A DNA stretch of 64,000 bases from NCBI GenBank assembly GCA_033980235.1, contig CM067067.1:24118603-24182602 (forward strand), in the 5' to 3' direction. The notes beneath the pieces are model-generated. The model saw nothing but the letters and a program-made list of their open reading frames with translations, made no database searches and was not told where the DNA came from. Of this stretch, positions 1 to 12,358 are shown piece by piece. The DNA comes from Diadema setosum. Taxonomy: Eukaryota > Echinodermata > Echinoidea > Diadematoida > Diadematidae. Every line of letters starts with the position of its first letter. The first letter of the stretch is position 1. A program made the translations under genes and the position numbers.

Positions 1-56
1 TTGGGAGAATCATGCATTATGGCGGAGGCATCAATCGCCATAGCGACATTTCTAGT
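1..56 (+). mobile_element. 3' end of Helitron-like element, family 1
   Basis: Ends with the subterminal GGCGGAGGCAT, the short hairpin TCGCCATAGCGA and TTTCTAGT|T, as in the copies at 32188, 48093 and 57209. The rest of the copy lies outside the window. Confidence 0.6.
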
Positions 57-1035
57 TTATTTTTTATTTTTCGCTTGTCAGCTGATTAAACCCTGAAGTG
101 GCATGAGAAACAGCACGGAAGGTCTTTCATTTTTCCCGCTTGTCGGCTGATTAAACCCGGAAGTGGTACCAGATTTTTTTTTTTTTTTTTTTGCGCCCCC
201 CTCCCCTTTATGGAATTCCTGGATCTGCCCCTGCTCACCTCCTACAGGTATATGTACACAGATGATCATAAGTTTTATATCTCAATAGAGAGAAAATGAC
301 GCTTATATTTTGTTGTCTATGGCCATTAGCAACTGTGCTCCCAATATCCCTTGGGGATAACAAGTACAGAAAGTTTTACCCGCGGCGTTCTTCCCACAAT
401 TCTCTGAGAGCCTTCAGTGTCCCCAAACAAGATTCTTTTTGCCCATCAGCAGAGAATTGACAAGTTGGTATTAAATCGACCTGTGCGAAAGCAGTCAAGT
501 GATAAATGTATCCTCTTTTTATGGTCAACTGCATGTGCCACTGAACAATGCAAAAATATTGATCAGATCATGAGGTACAAATAGAGCATGCGCTGATGGA
601 CATACAAATTACCCTTTCAATATACACTATAAAGGCATCCAAATGGAGTCAGCAAAAGTCAAAATCTAGTGAGCTCAACCTTGGTGGCTACGTAAGTTTT
701 CATACAAGTTTTATTGCAAAACAAGCACACTACTGAATTGGAAAAAGGCAAGTTAGACAAATAAAACATGCAGTTTTGATATAGAAAAAGAAAATTATTG
801 CTATGAGAAACTCTGATCTCTTGACCAGTCTTTTTTCTGGTCAGCATAGTGCAAACATGAATTTAGGCCACACATGCAGACATGTGAATACTCCTATCTA
901 CATTATCTGGAACTGATGCCACAGGTGCCTGGTATATCACTTTCTTGTAATGAACAGGTTAAAATGTGAGTTTCATACATTTGATGAGATTCATACTGGG
1001 CATGAAAATAAAGCACAGTTTTCATAGCAACTCAC
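57..1035. other. Non-coding stretch downstream of the last exon seen
   Basis: Holds an imperfect direct repeat (GCTTGTCAGCTGATTAAACCC near 75 and GCTTGTCGGCTGATTAAACCC near 140) and a T-run at 175-192. No further exon of the EGF gene is recognisable. Confidence 0.4.
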
Positions 1036-1104
1036 CTGATGATTTTGCTTTCCTTCCTACAGATGGAGTGGTGCTAATGACCACCTCATTTTCAGGATCA
1101 TTGG
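1036..1104 (-). CDS. Exon 26: 23-codon cysteine-free segment after the EGF array
   Basis: Acceptor CCCCAGCTTCTTTCTTAG and donor GTGAGT are both strong, the phase is 1-1, and the join gives CELA-NDPENEVVISTTPS, then VGRKAKSS. No cysteine and many Ser/Thr/charged residues: this looks like a linker or juxtamembrane stalk. It contains no hydrophobic segment, so the membrane anchor, if any, lies beyond position 1. It could be an alternatively spliced cassette. Inference from splice sites and phase only. Confidence 0.6.
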
Positions 1105-1601
1105 CTAAGAAAGAAGCTGGGGGCGAGAGGTAGATAAGTACTGGTGTATATTTACATGTACACAAAATCATATTAGTTGTCAACATGGCAAATAGGACAG
1201 GTTAGGTGTACTGCTGGGACTAATGAGTGATGTCTTCTATGGAAGGCTTGCACTATTTGAGATACGGAAAAGCAGGACTTTAACAACAAATTGTGAGAAA
1301 AAAACAACATTATCTATATAGCAAAGCTATATAATTATCATTAATTTCACTTGTAAATGAGATAAGAGTAGAACTGGTAGACAACTGGCTGAAGTCATTC
1401 TGTAGAATTAGTAGTGATTTACAATTCTTCACTATTCACATTATTCTTCAATATTATCTATTATTATTTTGTGTAACGTGTACATGTACGATGTTGCGTA
1501 CAGTTGTATCCCTACGTAATGTTCATTCTGGTTTTTGTTTCATGTTTGTAATGTTTATGATATGTATCCTATAAATTATTCTTTACCTAGTCCAATAAAT
1601 A

Positions 1602-1687
1602 ATGATGATGATGATGACGATGATGATGGTGGTGGTGGTGGTGGTGGTGGTGATGATGATGATGATGATGATGATAGTAATAATAAT

Positions 1688-1718
<31 letters not shown>

Positions 1719-1772
1719 GTCATCATCATCGTCATAATAATAATAATCATAATCATGATAATTATAATAATA
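1602..1772. repeat. (GAT)/(GGT)/(ATC)/(ATA) compound microsatellite
   Basis: Trinucleotide tract beginning 12 bp beyond the donor of exon 25. Open frames across it encode only poly-Asp, Met, His or Ile and are artefacts. Confidence 0.9.
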
Positions 1773-1783
1773 AAATATCATAC

Positions 1784-2317
1784 CAAGTTCACAAAGATCG
1801 CCTTCAAACTTCCTCGGACACAGGCAGGAGCCATCCTTGGCATTACAGACACCTCCGTTTTCACAGAGACACACATGTTCACACTTTGTGCCCCATCGTC
1901 CTGACTTGCACTTTGAAGTCAGGCAGCGTCCGTCTATGTGGCTGCAGTTGTACTGAACACAGTTGGAGCATCGCTCCTCACAGTTTTCCCCAAAGAAGCC
2001 ACGGTCGCAGGGCGTGTCGCAGAAGTCGCTGATCCAGCCATCGGTACACGTGCACCGTCCGTTAACGTGATTGCACGCAGCCCCATTCTGGCATTGGCAT
2101 GCCTCCTCGCACTGGACACCATAGAAGCCCTCATCGCAGGGGTCCGAGCACCGTGTACCCTGCCATCCTGCTTGGCAGATGCACTCCCCGTCCACGGGAT
2201 GACACACCGCCTTATTTTCACACTCGCAAGGGAACTGGCACTGGAGTCCGTATCTATCCTCTGGACACTCTTCCTCACAGTGGTGACCAGTATAGCCTGG
2301 GGTGCAATTGCATTCAC
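1784..2317 (-). CDS. Exon 25: EGF repeats 40 (end) to 44
   Basis: Acceptor CTGGCGTTTGTAG. Cores CNCTPGYTGHHC, CICQAGWQGTRC, CTCTDGWISDFC, an aberrant repeat with NCVQYNC and CLTSKCKSGRWGTKC, and CLCPRKFEGDLC. Donor GTATGA lies directly beside a GAT/ATT microsatellite. The last repeats are the most diverged, as expected near the end of an EGF array. Phase 1-1, 534 bp. Confidence 0.92.
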
Positions 2318-2727
2318 CTACAAACGCCAGGAAACAAGCATACTGTCAGAATCAAAACCTTCTTGTTACCTACATTAACAGAAATAGGTCGTCAGTATGC
2401 GGGCAATGGCAAAGACTAATGTCCGCTGGGCATGTTAGGCAAAATGAAAAACTGGTCACATAATTGCTCTCAGCCAATCATTCGATAAGGATCCATATCA
2501 CCATTTTATAGTGAGGGCTAATCATTGGATGACTTTTTTTGGATACCATTTTCCCTGTGTGATACAAGACTGTTAAACAGTAAAAAAAATGATATCACAG
2601 CTGGACGAGTATTTAACAGAATATCATCTGGTATATCTTTTTGTACACTAGTCAGGTCTTTTGAGATCACAAGAATTTCAGCAGGAATATAAAGAAAGGA
2701 TGGAGGAGGCAAAAGATGTTGACTAGG

Positions 2728-2850
2728 GGCTTGTTTCATAAAACTTGTCATCAGTGACAACTGCCACATTTCTATGATAAATTTGCTCTCAGCCAATCAG
2801 ATGCAAGGATTTCAGTAGCTTGTCACATCTATGACAACTTGTCATTGATG
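2728..2850. repeat. Diverged MITE-like repeat, family of 14041
   Basis: Shares the internal TTTGCTCTCAGCCAATCAGA-type stretch and the CTTGTTTCATAAAAC end with the copy at 14041-14150. Ends are decayed. Confidence 0.35.
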
Positions 2851-2912
2851 AGATTAATTTTGGGAAAGGATTATTACATTGTAGTTACAAAAATATTGAA
2901 CCATTTAATGAC

Positions 2913-3242
2913 CTGTGATATGATGACAGGAAGCCCCATTTATGCAGGAACATTCACGCCGACATCCAGTACCGTAGACTCCAGGTTGGCAGGGCAAAGA
3001 GCAGAATGCTCCCCGCCAGCCTGGCTGACACTCGCACTCCCCGCTGAATCTCTCACACAGGGCATCATTCTGACAGTCGCACTCTTGGGAACAGTTCTGG
3101 CCGTAACGTCCCACAGGGCACGCCTCCTGACATTGGTCACCCGTCCAGCCAAGAGGACAGATGCACACTGCACTACCGGAGTAACATGTGCCGCCATTAT
3201 TACACTGGCAGCGAGGGCGGCATCCAAGAACATGTCCAGCCA
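2913..3242 (-). CDS. Exon 24: EGF repeats 38, 39 and start of 40
   Basis: Acceptor GGTTGATGCAG. Begins AGHVLGCRPRCQCNNGG, then CICPLGWTGDQC and CECQPGWRGAFC, and GVYGTGC ... HHITG. The donor GTCATT is weak but gives the right phase and the join ITG-ECNC. Phase 1-1, 330 bp. Confidence 0.88.
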
Positions 3243-3835
3243 CTGCATCAACCAATGCAACATAGATACAATGACATTGCTTAATAGGTTAAACTATCAA
3301 GTATAGAGAAGTGAATGGACTACTTGCCATATATTCTGCATCACATTTGAATACAGCTGCAAAACCAACTAATAGTGAAAATGAATGACAAAATGAACAC
3401 ATAATTAATTTTTTTTTTTTTTTTTGTGAGGAACTGCTGTATACGAACAACTACAGAGCAATGAAGGGTTGCTAAACTAACCACACACTGCTACAAAACA
3501 TGAACAGAATGTTGAACCCAATATTATTTTAACCTCTCAATTCCATATTTGCAAAGACAAAATGAAATATACACACTGAAACAATTGTGAAAACCTCTTT
3601 CATTTTCAATGATTTTACAGTTTGCATAGGATGAATGTAAGGCATAATCTGATCTCAAGATTGATTTGACGACCAGAAAAGTGGCAGCTGACAGTTTACA
3701 TCCAGCATCACATAAAAATAGTCATATCCAGCATCACATAAATATAGTCATATATCCACACATATCCTAATCGCATGATTGCAATACAGTTGAATAATAC
3801 ACTTTCTCAGGTTTCCATCAGGCAGTTAAACTCAC

Positions 3836-4096
3836 AAGTGTTACATGATATCTCGCACTGGTCCCCAACCCATTCTTCTGAGCATGTGCATCCCCCATCT
3901 ACATGGTTGCATGACCCGCCATTTTGACAGGAACAGGTGTAGTTGCATCCATCGCCATAGTAATCCTCACTGCAGGGCCTGTCACACGACTCCCCAGTCC
4001 AGCCCGGAAGGCAGAAACATTCACCAGATGATGGGGAACAGGAGTGGGCGTGGTCGCACTGGCATTCACTGGCACAGTTCACACCAAACCTATTGT
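3836..4096 (-). CDS. Exon 23: EGF repeats 36-37
   Basis: Acceptor TACTCTTTAG. Cores CFCLPGWTGESC and CTCSEEWVGDQC; ends CEISCNT before the strong donor GTGAGT. A TA microsatellite lies about 110 bp upstream of the acceptor. Phase 1-1, 261 bp. Confidence 0.92.
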
Positions 4097-4207
4097 CTAA
4101 AGAGTATGACGAAATAAACAAACACACAAAAGTGACATCAAATAAAACTATACAGAATGCTGCAAATGAGGAAGATATAGATATACTAAAGAGAGGGAGA
4201 CTGAGTG

Positions 4208-4210
<3 letters not shown>

Positions 4211-4266
<56 letters not shown>
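4211..4266. repeat. (TA)n microsatellite
   Basis: Uninterrupted TA dinucleotides in intron 22, followed by CAGACAGACAG. Confidence 0.95.
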
Positions 4267-4270
<4 letters not shown>

Positions 4271-5059
4271 CAGACAGTGATAAAATTGACATGTGGATCA
4301 AATATATGGATAACAAAGGGCTCAATGAGAGCGAATATTTTATTCTAATAAAGCGCTATACTGTATAAGCCATATACAGTATTCATCACATAATCGGGAC
4401 AGGTTGGGAGTAGCAAACACAGCCCCTTTAAGCAGGGTGCCCGATTTCGATTTCGCGATGAGCACTCACCATACACTAACGGCATATACGACATGTACAT
4501 GTAGTGCACACATACACATGCATACTGACGTACTGTACATGTACATGAATACACAACCACGCTACCCCTCGGCGCGACCCTCTAGCTCTCCCTGCACATG
4601 GCTTTGCTTACATGTAGGGGAGAAGAATTGTCCCGTTTATCAGAGGTCCCCGCCCAACTATCCAGTGAGAATAACATGCATTGGAAATGTTTCTGGGAAG
4701 TGTATGTCATTTAAGCGAGGTTCCCGATTATCAGATGCCCGATTATGCGATGAATACTGTATTTAATAGCAAGTCTAATTTTTCGCAAATCTGGACTTTC
4801 TGACAATTTCACAGGTGGTTAAATTTGCAATTAAAAATGGAGTACAGTAATGAACAGAGAAAAGTATGCATGCATGATGCATTTATGTCGGGATCAGATT
4901 TAATAATTTTGTAAAAATTTGCCAATGGCATGCGAATCATAAAATTTGCAAATATAAAATCCTCACAAAATATATAGCAGAGAAGACCTACAGTACACAA
5001 AACACAGAATGATACTGACACTCAATGGGTAGGCCCTATACACTGGAAGACAAACTTAC

Positions 5060-5572
5060 TGGTACAGGTTTCCTCACAAAACTGTCCTTGGAATCCAGCT
5101 GGACAGGTACATGAGCCATCAACAGGATTGCAGACTGCCTCATTTGTGCACCTACAGTTGGACTGGCAGTGCAAGCCGTATGACCCCTGAGGGCAGGCTG
5201 TGTCACACCTCTCTCCTGTCCAGCCCGCCTCGCATATGCACGTGCCCACGCCTGCGTCGCACGACACGGCGTGTTCGCACTGGCAGCTCTGAAAGCAGTT
5301 TGCCCCGTAGCGCCATTGACTGCAGGTGAGAGCACAGTTCTCTCCATGAAAGCCTGGTGTGCAGGTGCATTCTCCCGTCACATGATGGCAGAGGCTACCG
5401 TGCAGACAGGTGCACTCTTGGTTGCATCTGGTGCCGTACCACCCTTCACTGCAGGGCACGTTGCAGAATTCTCCCTGCCAGCCAGGTCTGCATGAACACA
5501 CCCCCGAGTCCGCCTGACACTCGGCCTCATTCTCACACTTGCACATCTGGCTGCACATTATGCCGTAAGTGC
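5060..5572 (-). CDS. Exon 22: EGF repeats 32-35
   Basis: Acceptor TATTTCCTAAG. Four repeats with cores CSCRPGWQGEFC, CTCTPGFHGENC, CICEAGWTGERC and CTCPAGFQGQFC; ends ETCT at donor GTAAGT. Together with exon 25 it is one of the two longest exons. Phase 1-1, 513 bp. Confidence 0.93.
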
Positions 5573-6173
5573 CTTAGGAAATATACAAAAAAGATAAACA
5601 AAAACAATTTTTTAATCATACCTAAAGTTGGACCCTCAGTCATGTTTGGGATAGTGTCAGTTTAGAATGTTGGGAATGGCTACTTTCCTGTCTTTTCTGC
5701 CTTTAATCACTTTCAGATGGCATTCTTAAGGAGCTGTAAGAACTTTTTTTTCAAATATGACATAAGTGCACTATCTCACAAAACGAATACCAGAAGACCA
5801 AAGTCACAAAGTGAATGATACAAGTAGAGTATTGATATTGCAAAATAGTTTTTAAAGATGCAAAAATAAAACAGTGTTCATCAGAAGAGAACAGTTATAA
5901 CATGGCCCAATCACATTTTGTGCAAACTTGTTCTTTACAAAGAATAATGCAATTGCACTCAACAATGTCCCTGGTAGAAAGGTTCAGTGGGTAGACTTTA
6001 ATCCCAGCAGTATAGCTACCTATACTACACTGGGAGTTGAGAGCATGCACAGAAACGTGCCAATCATGGCAAGGCCCTAAAAATAAGCAGTGATAAAAGC
6101 CCATCCTGGGCAGGAAAAGAAGAAAATTATTTTGTCTTGATCATCACCTCTCAAGAAAACATAGTCCCCATAC

Positions 6174-6431
6174 CTGCCGGACAAGGCTGGTCACAATGTT
6201 CTCCCCTCCAGCCAGCCCTGCAAGAGCACTCCCCTGTGACGGAGTTGCACGATCCATTGTTGCACTGACACTGGCCCCGGCACATCTCTCCATACCTGTT
6301 CACTGGACACGCGTATTGGCAGTTTTCCCCTTGCCAGCCAGCCGCACAATCGCACCTGCCATCTACCTCCTGGCACATTCCCCCGTTTTGGCACTCGCAC
6401 AATCCTACACAGCCAGCACCATATGTACCAT
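6174..6431 (-). CDS. Exon 21: EGF repeats 30-31
   Basis: Acceptor TTTTTCATCAG. Cores CDCAAGWQGENC and CSCRAGWRGEHC; ends PCPA before donor GTATGG. Phase 1-1, 258 bp. Confidence 0.93.
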
Positions 6432-6784
6432 CTGATGAAAAAGAATGCAAAACAATTATATCATTTGCATGTTGGGGCTATCTACGATGTTGTATTTGAA
6501 AGAGTTTGTGACATTGGAACTAAAGTTTCATTTGAATTAATAAAAGAGAAATTGAAATTCTATCCAACTATCTGTAGTATAGGAAATGCCAGGAAACTGG
6601 GATGCCAATTCAATAATGAAAAGATGATAATATTTGCAGCGAGTTACTCCAGGACTTCATGAGCTTATGCTTGTCATTACAACTCTGGGGAATCTGATCT
6701 TTTATCACTCTCTGCAAAACAATGAGCTAGGCTTCAGAATGTATTTATAATTATTATGACAAAGACAATTAGAGGTGAATAAAT

Positions 6785-7140
6785 GTACATATAGATTGAG
6801 AAAATGCAGCAATATTACTACATCACGTCAGCAAAGTTTGAGGAAAATTAGACAATCCATTAAAAACGTAATGAATGTTTAAAGTTTCAAAGTTGCCAGT
6901 GATGGATGACAAGACTACTACAGATTGTGACATTTATAATCGGACAACAATAAAAAGATGATATAAAGTGATTTCCACAAAATCTCATTTCATGAAAGCA
7001 CATATTCCCTCATTACTTGTTACTGAAACATGTTAAGGGGGTAATACTATTTCCCTACTTTCTTGAAGAAGTAAGTCTTGTGATCTTTCATTATGATATA
7101 GAAAACTGAAAAAATGCTGAATTTTCGTTAATTCTATTTG
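6785..7140. repeat. Diverged copy of the TTAAAGGGCAAGTC MITE family
   Basis: Shares ordered blocks with the element at 44351-44917 (GCAGCAATATTA, AGACTACTACAG, TTGTGA). No clear terminal repeats remain. Confidence 0.35.
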
Positions 7141-7498
7141 AATATCAAAGTCCATTCTTTATATTCTACCCACATCATTGTCCATGCATGACACCACAAA
7201 ACATTGCATCTTCTCACCAAGCCATTGTGGCATCAAAACTTTTCAACAGATTGTTAGATTTTCTTCAAACTTCCATAATAACTTGTACAAACTATTCCCT
7301 CAATGTAATCTCTAAATCCAAATACATGTAGGCCTATATATTTGCATTAAATTCTCTTTGAAAATTGTGTGTGCATACCGATCATTGAGGACAGTACAGT
7401 ATAGCACAAGACTGTACAGGCAGGCCTTCTGATATATATATAGCTGCTATCAAAGGGCATGCCATATGGTGAAATCCAGTTATGGTTTCTACACTCAC

Positions 7499-7624
7499 CA
7501 GGGCAAGGGGTTTCACAAAACTGCCCCATCCAACCCGGTTGACAGGAGCAAGACCCATTGACACTATTGCAGGTGGCTTCATTCTGGCACCCACATTCCT
7601 CCTGACACTGCACACCATAGAAAC
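7499..7624 (-). CDS. Exon 20: one complete EGF repeat (29)
   Basis: Acceptor GGTTTAACTACAG, donor GTGAGT. A single 42-codon module, GFYGVQCQEECGCQNEATC ... CSCQPGWMGQFC. Same size and phase as exon 16. Phase 1-1, 126 bp. Confidence 0.92.
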
Positions 7625-7676
7625 CTGTAGTTAAACCAAATGTTATCCAATGAGATAGGAATGATGATGACAATGA

Positions 7677-7757
7677 TGTGATCAATGATGATGATTGTGA
7701 TGATGATGATGATGATTGTGATGATGATGATGATGGTGGTGATGGTGATGATGATGA
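7677..7757. repeat. (GAT)n microsatellite
   Basis: GAT-rich tract in intron 19, upstream of exon 20. Confidence 0.9.
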
Positions 7758-8232
7758 TAATGACATACATGCAAAAGTAAGAATTAATGGTAACAATGAC
7801 AGCAAAGAGGTAGATGACACAGAAAAAGATGAAAGTCAAAAAAGAGATAATAGAGAGAAAATAATCATCTATGTTACATCCAAAAATTTACAAAATTCAA
7901 CAATACATAGATAACAAATAATAGCATATATTAATATACTGTAAAACCAGAAACATCCTTGGCATGAAACTTTTTGTTGGGTCTGGTGGCCTTTTTCAGA
8001 GCATGAAACTTTCACGAATTGCCACTGGCATTCAATGCATTGGTTGCAAACCAGTCTGTGAACACTTTAAACCTTCTGATTTGCTGACTTAAGGGAACAT
8101 TCTTCCATTACTTCCAGTAACCAATTGCTCACTGGAGTGGACTTTGTTTATGCATAGGCCTATGATAATTGTAACATGGGAAGATAAAATGAAATCATAT
8201 TAAAGATATTGTATTTTGGTTTATCCTCTTAC

Positions 8233-8529
8233 CTTCCTCACACAGCAGTTCACATAATGCTCCCCTGTAACCAGGCTGACATCCGCAACTGCCAGTCACA
8301 TGATCACAGAGGGCACCATGCTGACACTGACAGGTTGAGTTGCAGGCCACGCCAAATGACCCCTCTGTACACTCCACGGAGCAGTCCCCGCCTTTCCAGC
8401 CTTCAGAACAGGTGCACACTCCTGTGAGCTGGTGGCAAGAACCGCCATTCTTACATTGGCACTGCAGTGCACACGAGGCACCGTACAATCCGTCTGGACA
8501 TGGCTCTGAACAGTTGCTTCCCATCCAGC
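8233..8529 (-). CDS. Exon 19: EGF repeats 26 (end) to 28
   Basis: Begins WMGSNCSEPCPDG, finishing repeat 26; cores CTCSEGWKGGDC and CGCQPGYRGALC; ends LCEE before donor GTAAGA. The acceptor (ATCTATAAAG) is weak, but the junction CQCEAG-WMGSNC is exactly an EGF core. Phase 1-1, 297 bp. Confidence 0.88.
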
Positions 8530-8593
8530 CTTTATAGATTCCATGACAGTTCATAAAAGAGATTAATGTTTAACAACAGGCCAGATGGAATAA

Positions 8594-8686
8594 TTAACCC
8601 GTTGAGGACGGTTTGATTTTGCTACAACACGCAATTCCCATACACACCTGCCCGAGTATACTCGGGACTCGTCCTCAACGGGTTAA
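8594..8686. mobile_element. 93-bp palindromic MITE
   Basis: Perfect 17-bp terminal inverted repeats TTAACCCGTTGAGGACG and a perfect 16-bp internal palindrome CCCGAGTATACTCGGG (8651-8666). It carries TTAA at both ends. Lies in intron 18, 64 bp upstream of exon 19. Confidence 0.75.
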
Positions 8687-9803
8687 ACACCTGCAATATA
8701 TGAGTACAAAAGACCTGGCATTATATGCCCCTTACTCAAGAAATGTCAAATGTCAATCTCTTTGAACACCATGGTGGATCCAAGTATTGCTGGAGCAAGT
8801 TCATTCCCTACCACACCAGAACTAGCTCTAGTAGTACAGTACTGACCCCGCAGGATTCTAGTTTGCTGCCTGTAGTAATGTCATATATTTGAATATTAAA
8901 TGGGTTAGTCAAATACCGGTTAGTGATTGGCTAAACACAGTCACGTGATGGAGGAACATTTGTTATGTTCGCCCATGGGAAAACATTTTCACGCAACAAA
9001 TGACAGAAGGACTGCGCACTGTGAATTTGGCTCTGCGCGAGCGCGTAACGCGTAGCGATCGAGTACGTTGTGCTGGTGTTTGACGTTGACGTATTTGATG
9101 TACTAGTATTTGACTATACCCTATACCCATATAATATAACAGATGATGACTTTTGTTGTCGGGAACATGTACCAAACGTTCCATCCTCAGGTTTTGGAAT
9201 GCTATTTCGGAAGGCTATAAGTCCTCGGTATGTTCCCTCCCCCGCCAGTCATCATCTATATAATGTACACAGAGTGATTAAAGTATTTGCTACACTTCAG
9301 CATACCTTTGCTGGATGAAGTTAAGAACACTACTGTAAAACAAAAAATATGTATGTCTGCCACTCCATTACAAAAGGTTTATGTACAATATTTGAAAGTA
9401 CCTGTACTTAAAAGTTGAACTTGAACTTTATTCTGTTTCATTTAAAATACATATCTTATGTACAATAACAAACTGAAAACAGTGAACGAGTACACCCGAT
9501 GGAATCCCATTTTCTTTGCTCACTTTTTCACTAATAATCTATATTCTTTCTGGTCAGTTTATTCTGTCTTTATTTGTTAACATCCAATACATAACATATG
9601 ATATCTATAATTGAAACATGGAAACTACAAAAGACCAGGGGTCTTGTCAGGGTAGTTCCCGACAAAAAGAAGAAGATGAAAAAATATTGTTTTGTTGATT
9701 GAATTGTGCACTCACAAATTACTAATCTAGCAATGATGCATCTGTTTTGCAGTGAGCGGTGCTTTTCAAATCCTATATAATAAAACATATGATAGAAACC
9801 TAC

Positions 9804-10013
9804 CTGCTTCACACTGGCATTCACCCGTAACCTGGTCGCACACCCCATTCTCGCAGTTGCAGACCATGCGGCAGGAATTTCCATAGAAACCCTCTGGACA
9901 CTCTTGTCTGCAGTCACCCGTGGTTTCGCAAAGACACTGGCCAGTTTCGTGGTGACACACACCCCCAAGTTCACACTGGCAGGGTTCCTCACAGTTTAAT
10001 CCGATGAAAAGAT
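9804..10013 (-). CDS. Exon 18: degenerate EGF repeat 25 and start of 26
   Basis: Acceptor CATGATTTGTAG. Encodes LFIGLNCEEPCQC, then CLCETTGDC, which lacks the usual Gly-Trp/Tyr-x-Gly between the last cysteines, then CPEGFYGNSC and CQCEAG at donor GTAGGT. The next exon supplies WMGSNC. Phase 1-1, 210 bp. Confidence 0.9.
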
Positions 10014-12097
10014 CTACAAATCATGAGCAATGAACACATGAATTCATGAATCTATCTCATGAATCTATCATTTAATTTGTTCATTATTGACTTGGTTATA
10101 GTCATCAAAAAGGTTGTAAAACAAAACTAAGTTAAGTTATTTGATACTTCTTGATCCTTGTATATCAAAGTGGTGCACATTCCCAATCATAAAAATCATA
10201 CACTTGCTGAGATAAAGCACTTATTATTTGTGACCAATGTCACAAAAAAATAATTGTTGTTCCCTAAATGTGTACAATGTCATAAAAATTTCTTTCTTGA
10301 CTGGTATTCCACAGATAACATCCCCTTTAGCTATCATGAAATATTCCTGCTTAAAAAAAAAGACAATGTTATAAACAAAGAAATGCATATTATCACTTGA
10401 AAAGAAAGGAATACATAAGATTTCTCCTCTGAAGAGGTTATCAAAATGACTGAAAATTCTGAATTTCAAGAAGAAAAAAAAAGTATATTAAATTACATTA
10501 TAAGCCACAAGCATGCTATATTAAATAGATTGCCGCATCCAAACTGCCAAAAAAAGAATTCCTTTACAAAAAAAAAAAAAAACATATTTGCATAATCATT
10601 TAGACAAATCAAAGAAAAGAATAGATATCATAGATTTCAATATGCCTTCTCATGAAATACATGAGAGAGCACCAACACATCAAGTTTGGTGACAATCAGC
10701 TAAAAACTGGCCAAAATTGGGGTGGGGTGGGAGGGGAGTCAAAGTGCGATACCCCACATTCCAAATTATATACTTTACATGGCCTCCTACACTATTCCAT
10801 ATCCACTATGAGATGTGTGTTATAACAAAAATTTTAAATCATGTGTCGTGTGCATCTTGATTGCCTCATGAAAAAAAATGTCATTATCAGGATTTCCCCC
10901 AGGTCATCCTCCTTTATCATTATTATTATTTATCTTTTTTGTGATATGGAGTGTTTAGAACTGTCCAGATACTACTTATGATCAAAATTAAACAAGCTGA
11001 GGGAGGTGGAAAACTTCCACCTAATGATAAAACTCTGTAAAATGTGTGTCTGTGTGTGTATGTGTGATTGAGCAATTATATTTTTGTGCAAGGGGGGATG
11101 TGATAATTCCATAACTGCCTCATATTTTGATAGTATCAATAATAGTACCTGATGCTAAAATTGTGCTGGATAATGCATGAATAGAATGCAAACATTACTC
11201 ATATCACTCTAAGCTAGGGTATGTACACATTGTATGTCTATGTATTTGAAACTCACACAGAATGACAGTGGGTGAAATCTTTGATAGATTGGCTCTATTG
11301 TCCACAAGTAGTCCTTTACTCATACAAGAAATCTAAATCATTTCAACAAAAGGATTTTGTGTCAGTGATAGTATGTTCTGGGCAATAAATCAGTGAAATT
11401 ACTAGAACAGTAATTGTGATTGAGACAATTTGTCAACTTATAATTGACACGTTAGATGAGATGGCTAATTCTTGAATTTAGTGCATGTTATGTTTATGCA
11501 GATCCAGGAGTTCTTTAATGTGCAAAAGAGCGAACTGTGCTGGTACATTGTTAAGTCTGTAGGTTGTCTAAAACCAGGCTTCTTATGTGTGAATTCATAT
11601 TTCATACCAAACACAGGTGTTTGAGCTGCAGCCACAAGCAATTGGCATGTCACAAAAACAGGTGTTGTGTGTGAATTATGCTCCCCAGCAGTAAACAAGA
11701 AACATACAAGTAATCAATACCTCTGCTGTCAATCATTTTGCAGACAAAGAATGTATCAAATTTGGTATTGATTTTACCTATAAATGAGTAAATATAGACC
11801 ATGAAATTAACTTTGTTTACTTGGCATTCTTTACAAACAACTCTTTTATCTTGTAGTTCACATTTTTTTTTCCCCCAAGAGCTGTTTGTTTGATTAGAAC
11901 CAAGAGCTCTTCATATTATACTACATCATTGGAAGAAAAGAAAAATTACATGTAGGTCATTAGCCAGGGTCAAACTGGCAAAACAGCACAGAGTTTAACT
12001 TTGAGAAGCCTTCACAAAGTTTGTATGGTATATCCTTCCACACAAACTTCGCAATGTTTTGCTTGTATAACAGCACACACTGATAAAGTTACTGTAC
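10014..12097. other. Intron 17, no recognised feature
   Basis: A/T-rich sequence with short A and T runs. No EGF exon, transposon end or other structure was recognised. Confidence 0.5.
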
Positions 12098-12358
12098 CTG
12101 GTCTGGGGCACGAGTGCTGGCACATGCTTCCTATGTACCCTCTAGCACAGGTGCAATTACCCGTCACATGGTCGCAGGGACTCCTGTTGTAGCAAAGACA
12201 CTTTTGGTGACATTGGTTGCCATAGAAACCACTTGGGCAGGGATCCTCGCAGAGGGGACCAATCCAGCCTGGCAGGCAATGGCAGGCGCCTGTGACAATA
12301 TCACACGTCGCATTGTTCTGGCAGTGACATTCAAAATTGCAGCTTTCTCCGAAGGTAC
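12098..12358 (-). CDS. Exon 17: EGF repeats 23-24
   Basis: Acceptor TTTGCTGTGAAG. Cores CHCLPGWIGPLC and CTCARGYIGSMC; ends SCPRP before donor GTACAG. Phase 1-1, 261 bp. Confidence 0.91.

Noticed and set aside
1587..1783. Extension of the EGF frame into poly-Tyr/Asp/His
   Set aside because: It is read-through past the exon 25 donor (GTATGA) into a trinucleotide microsatellite.
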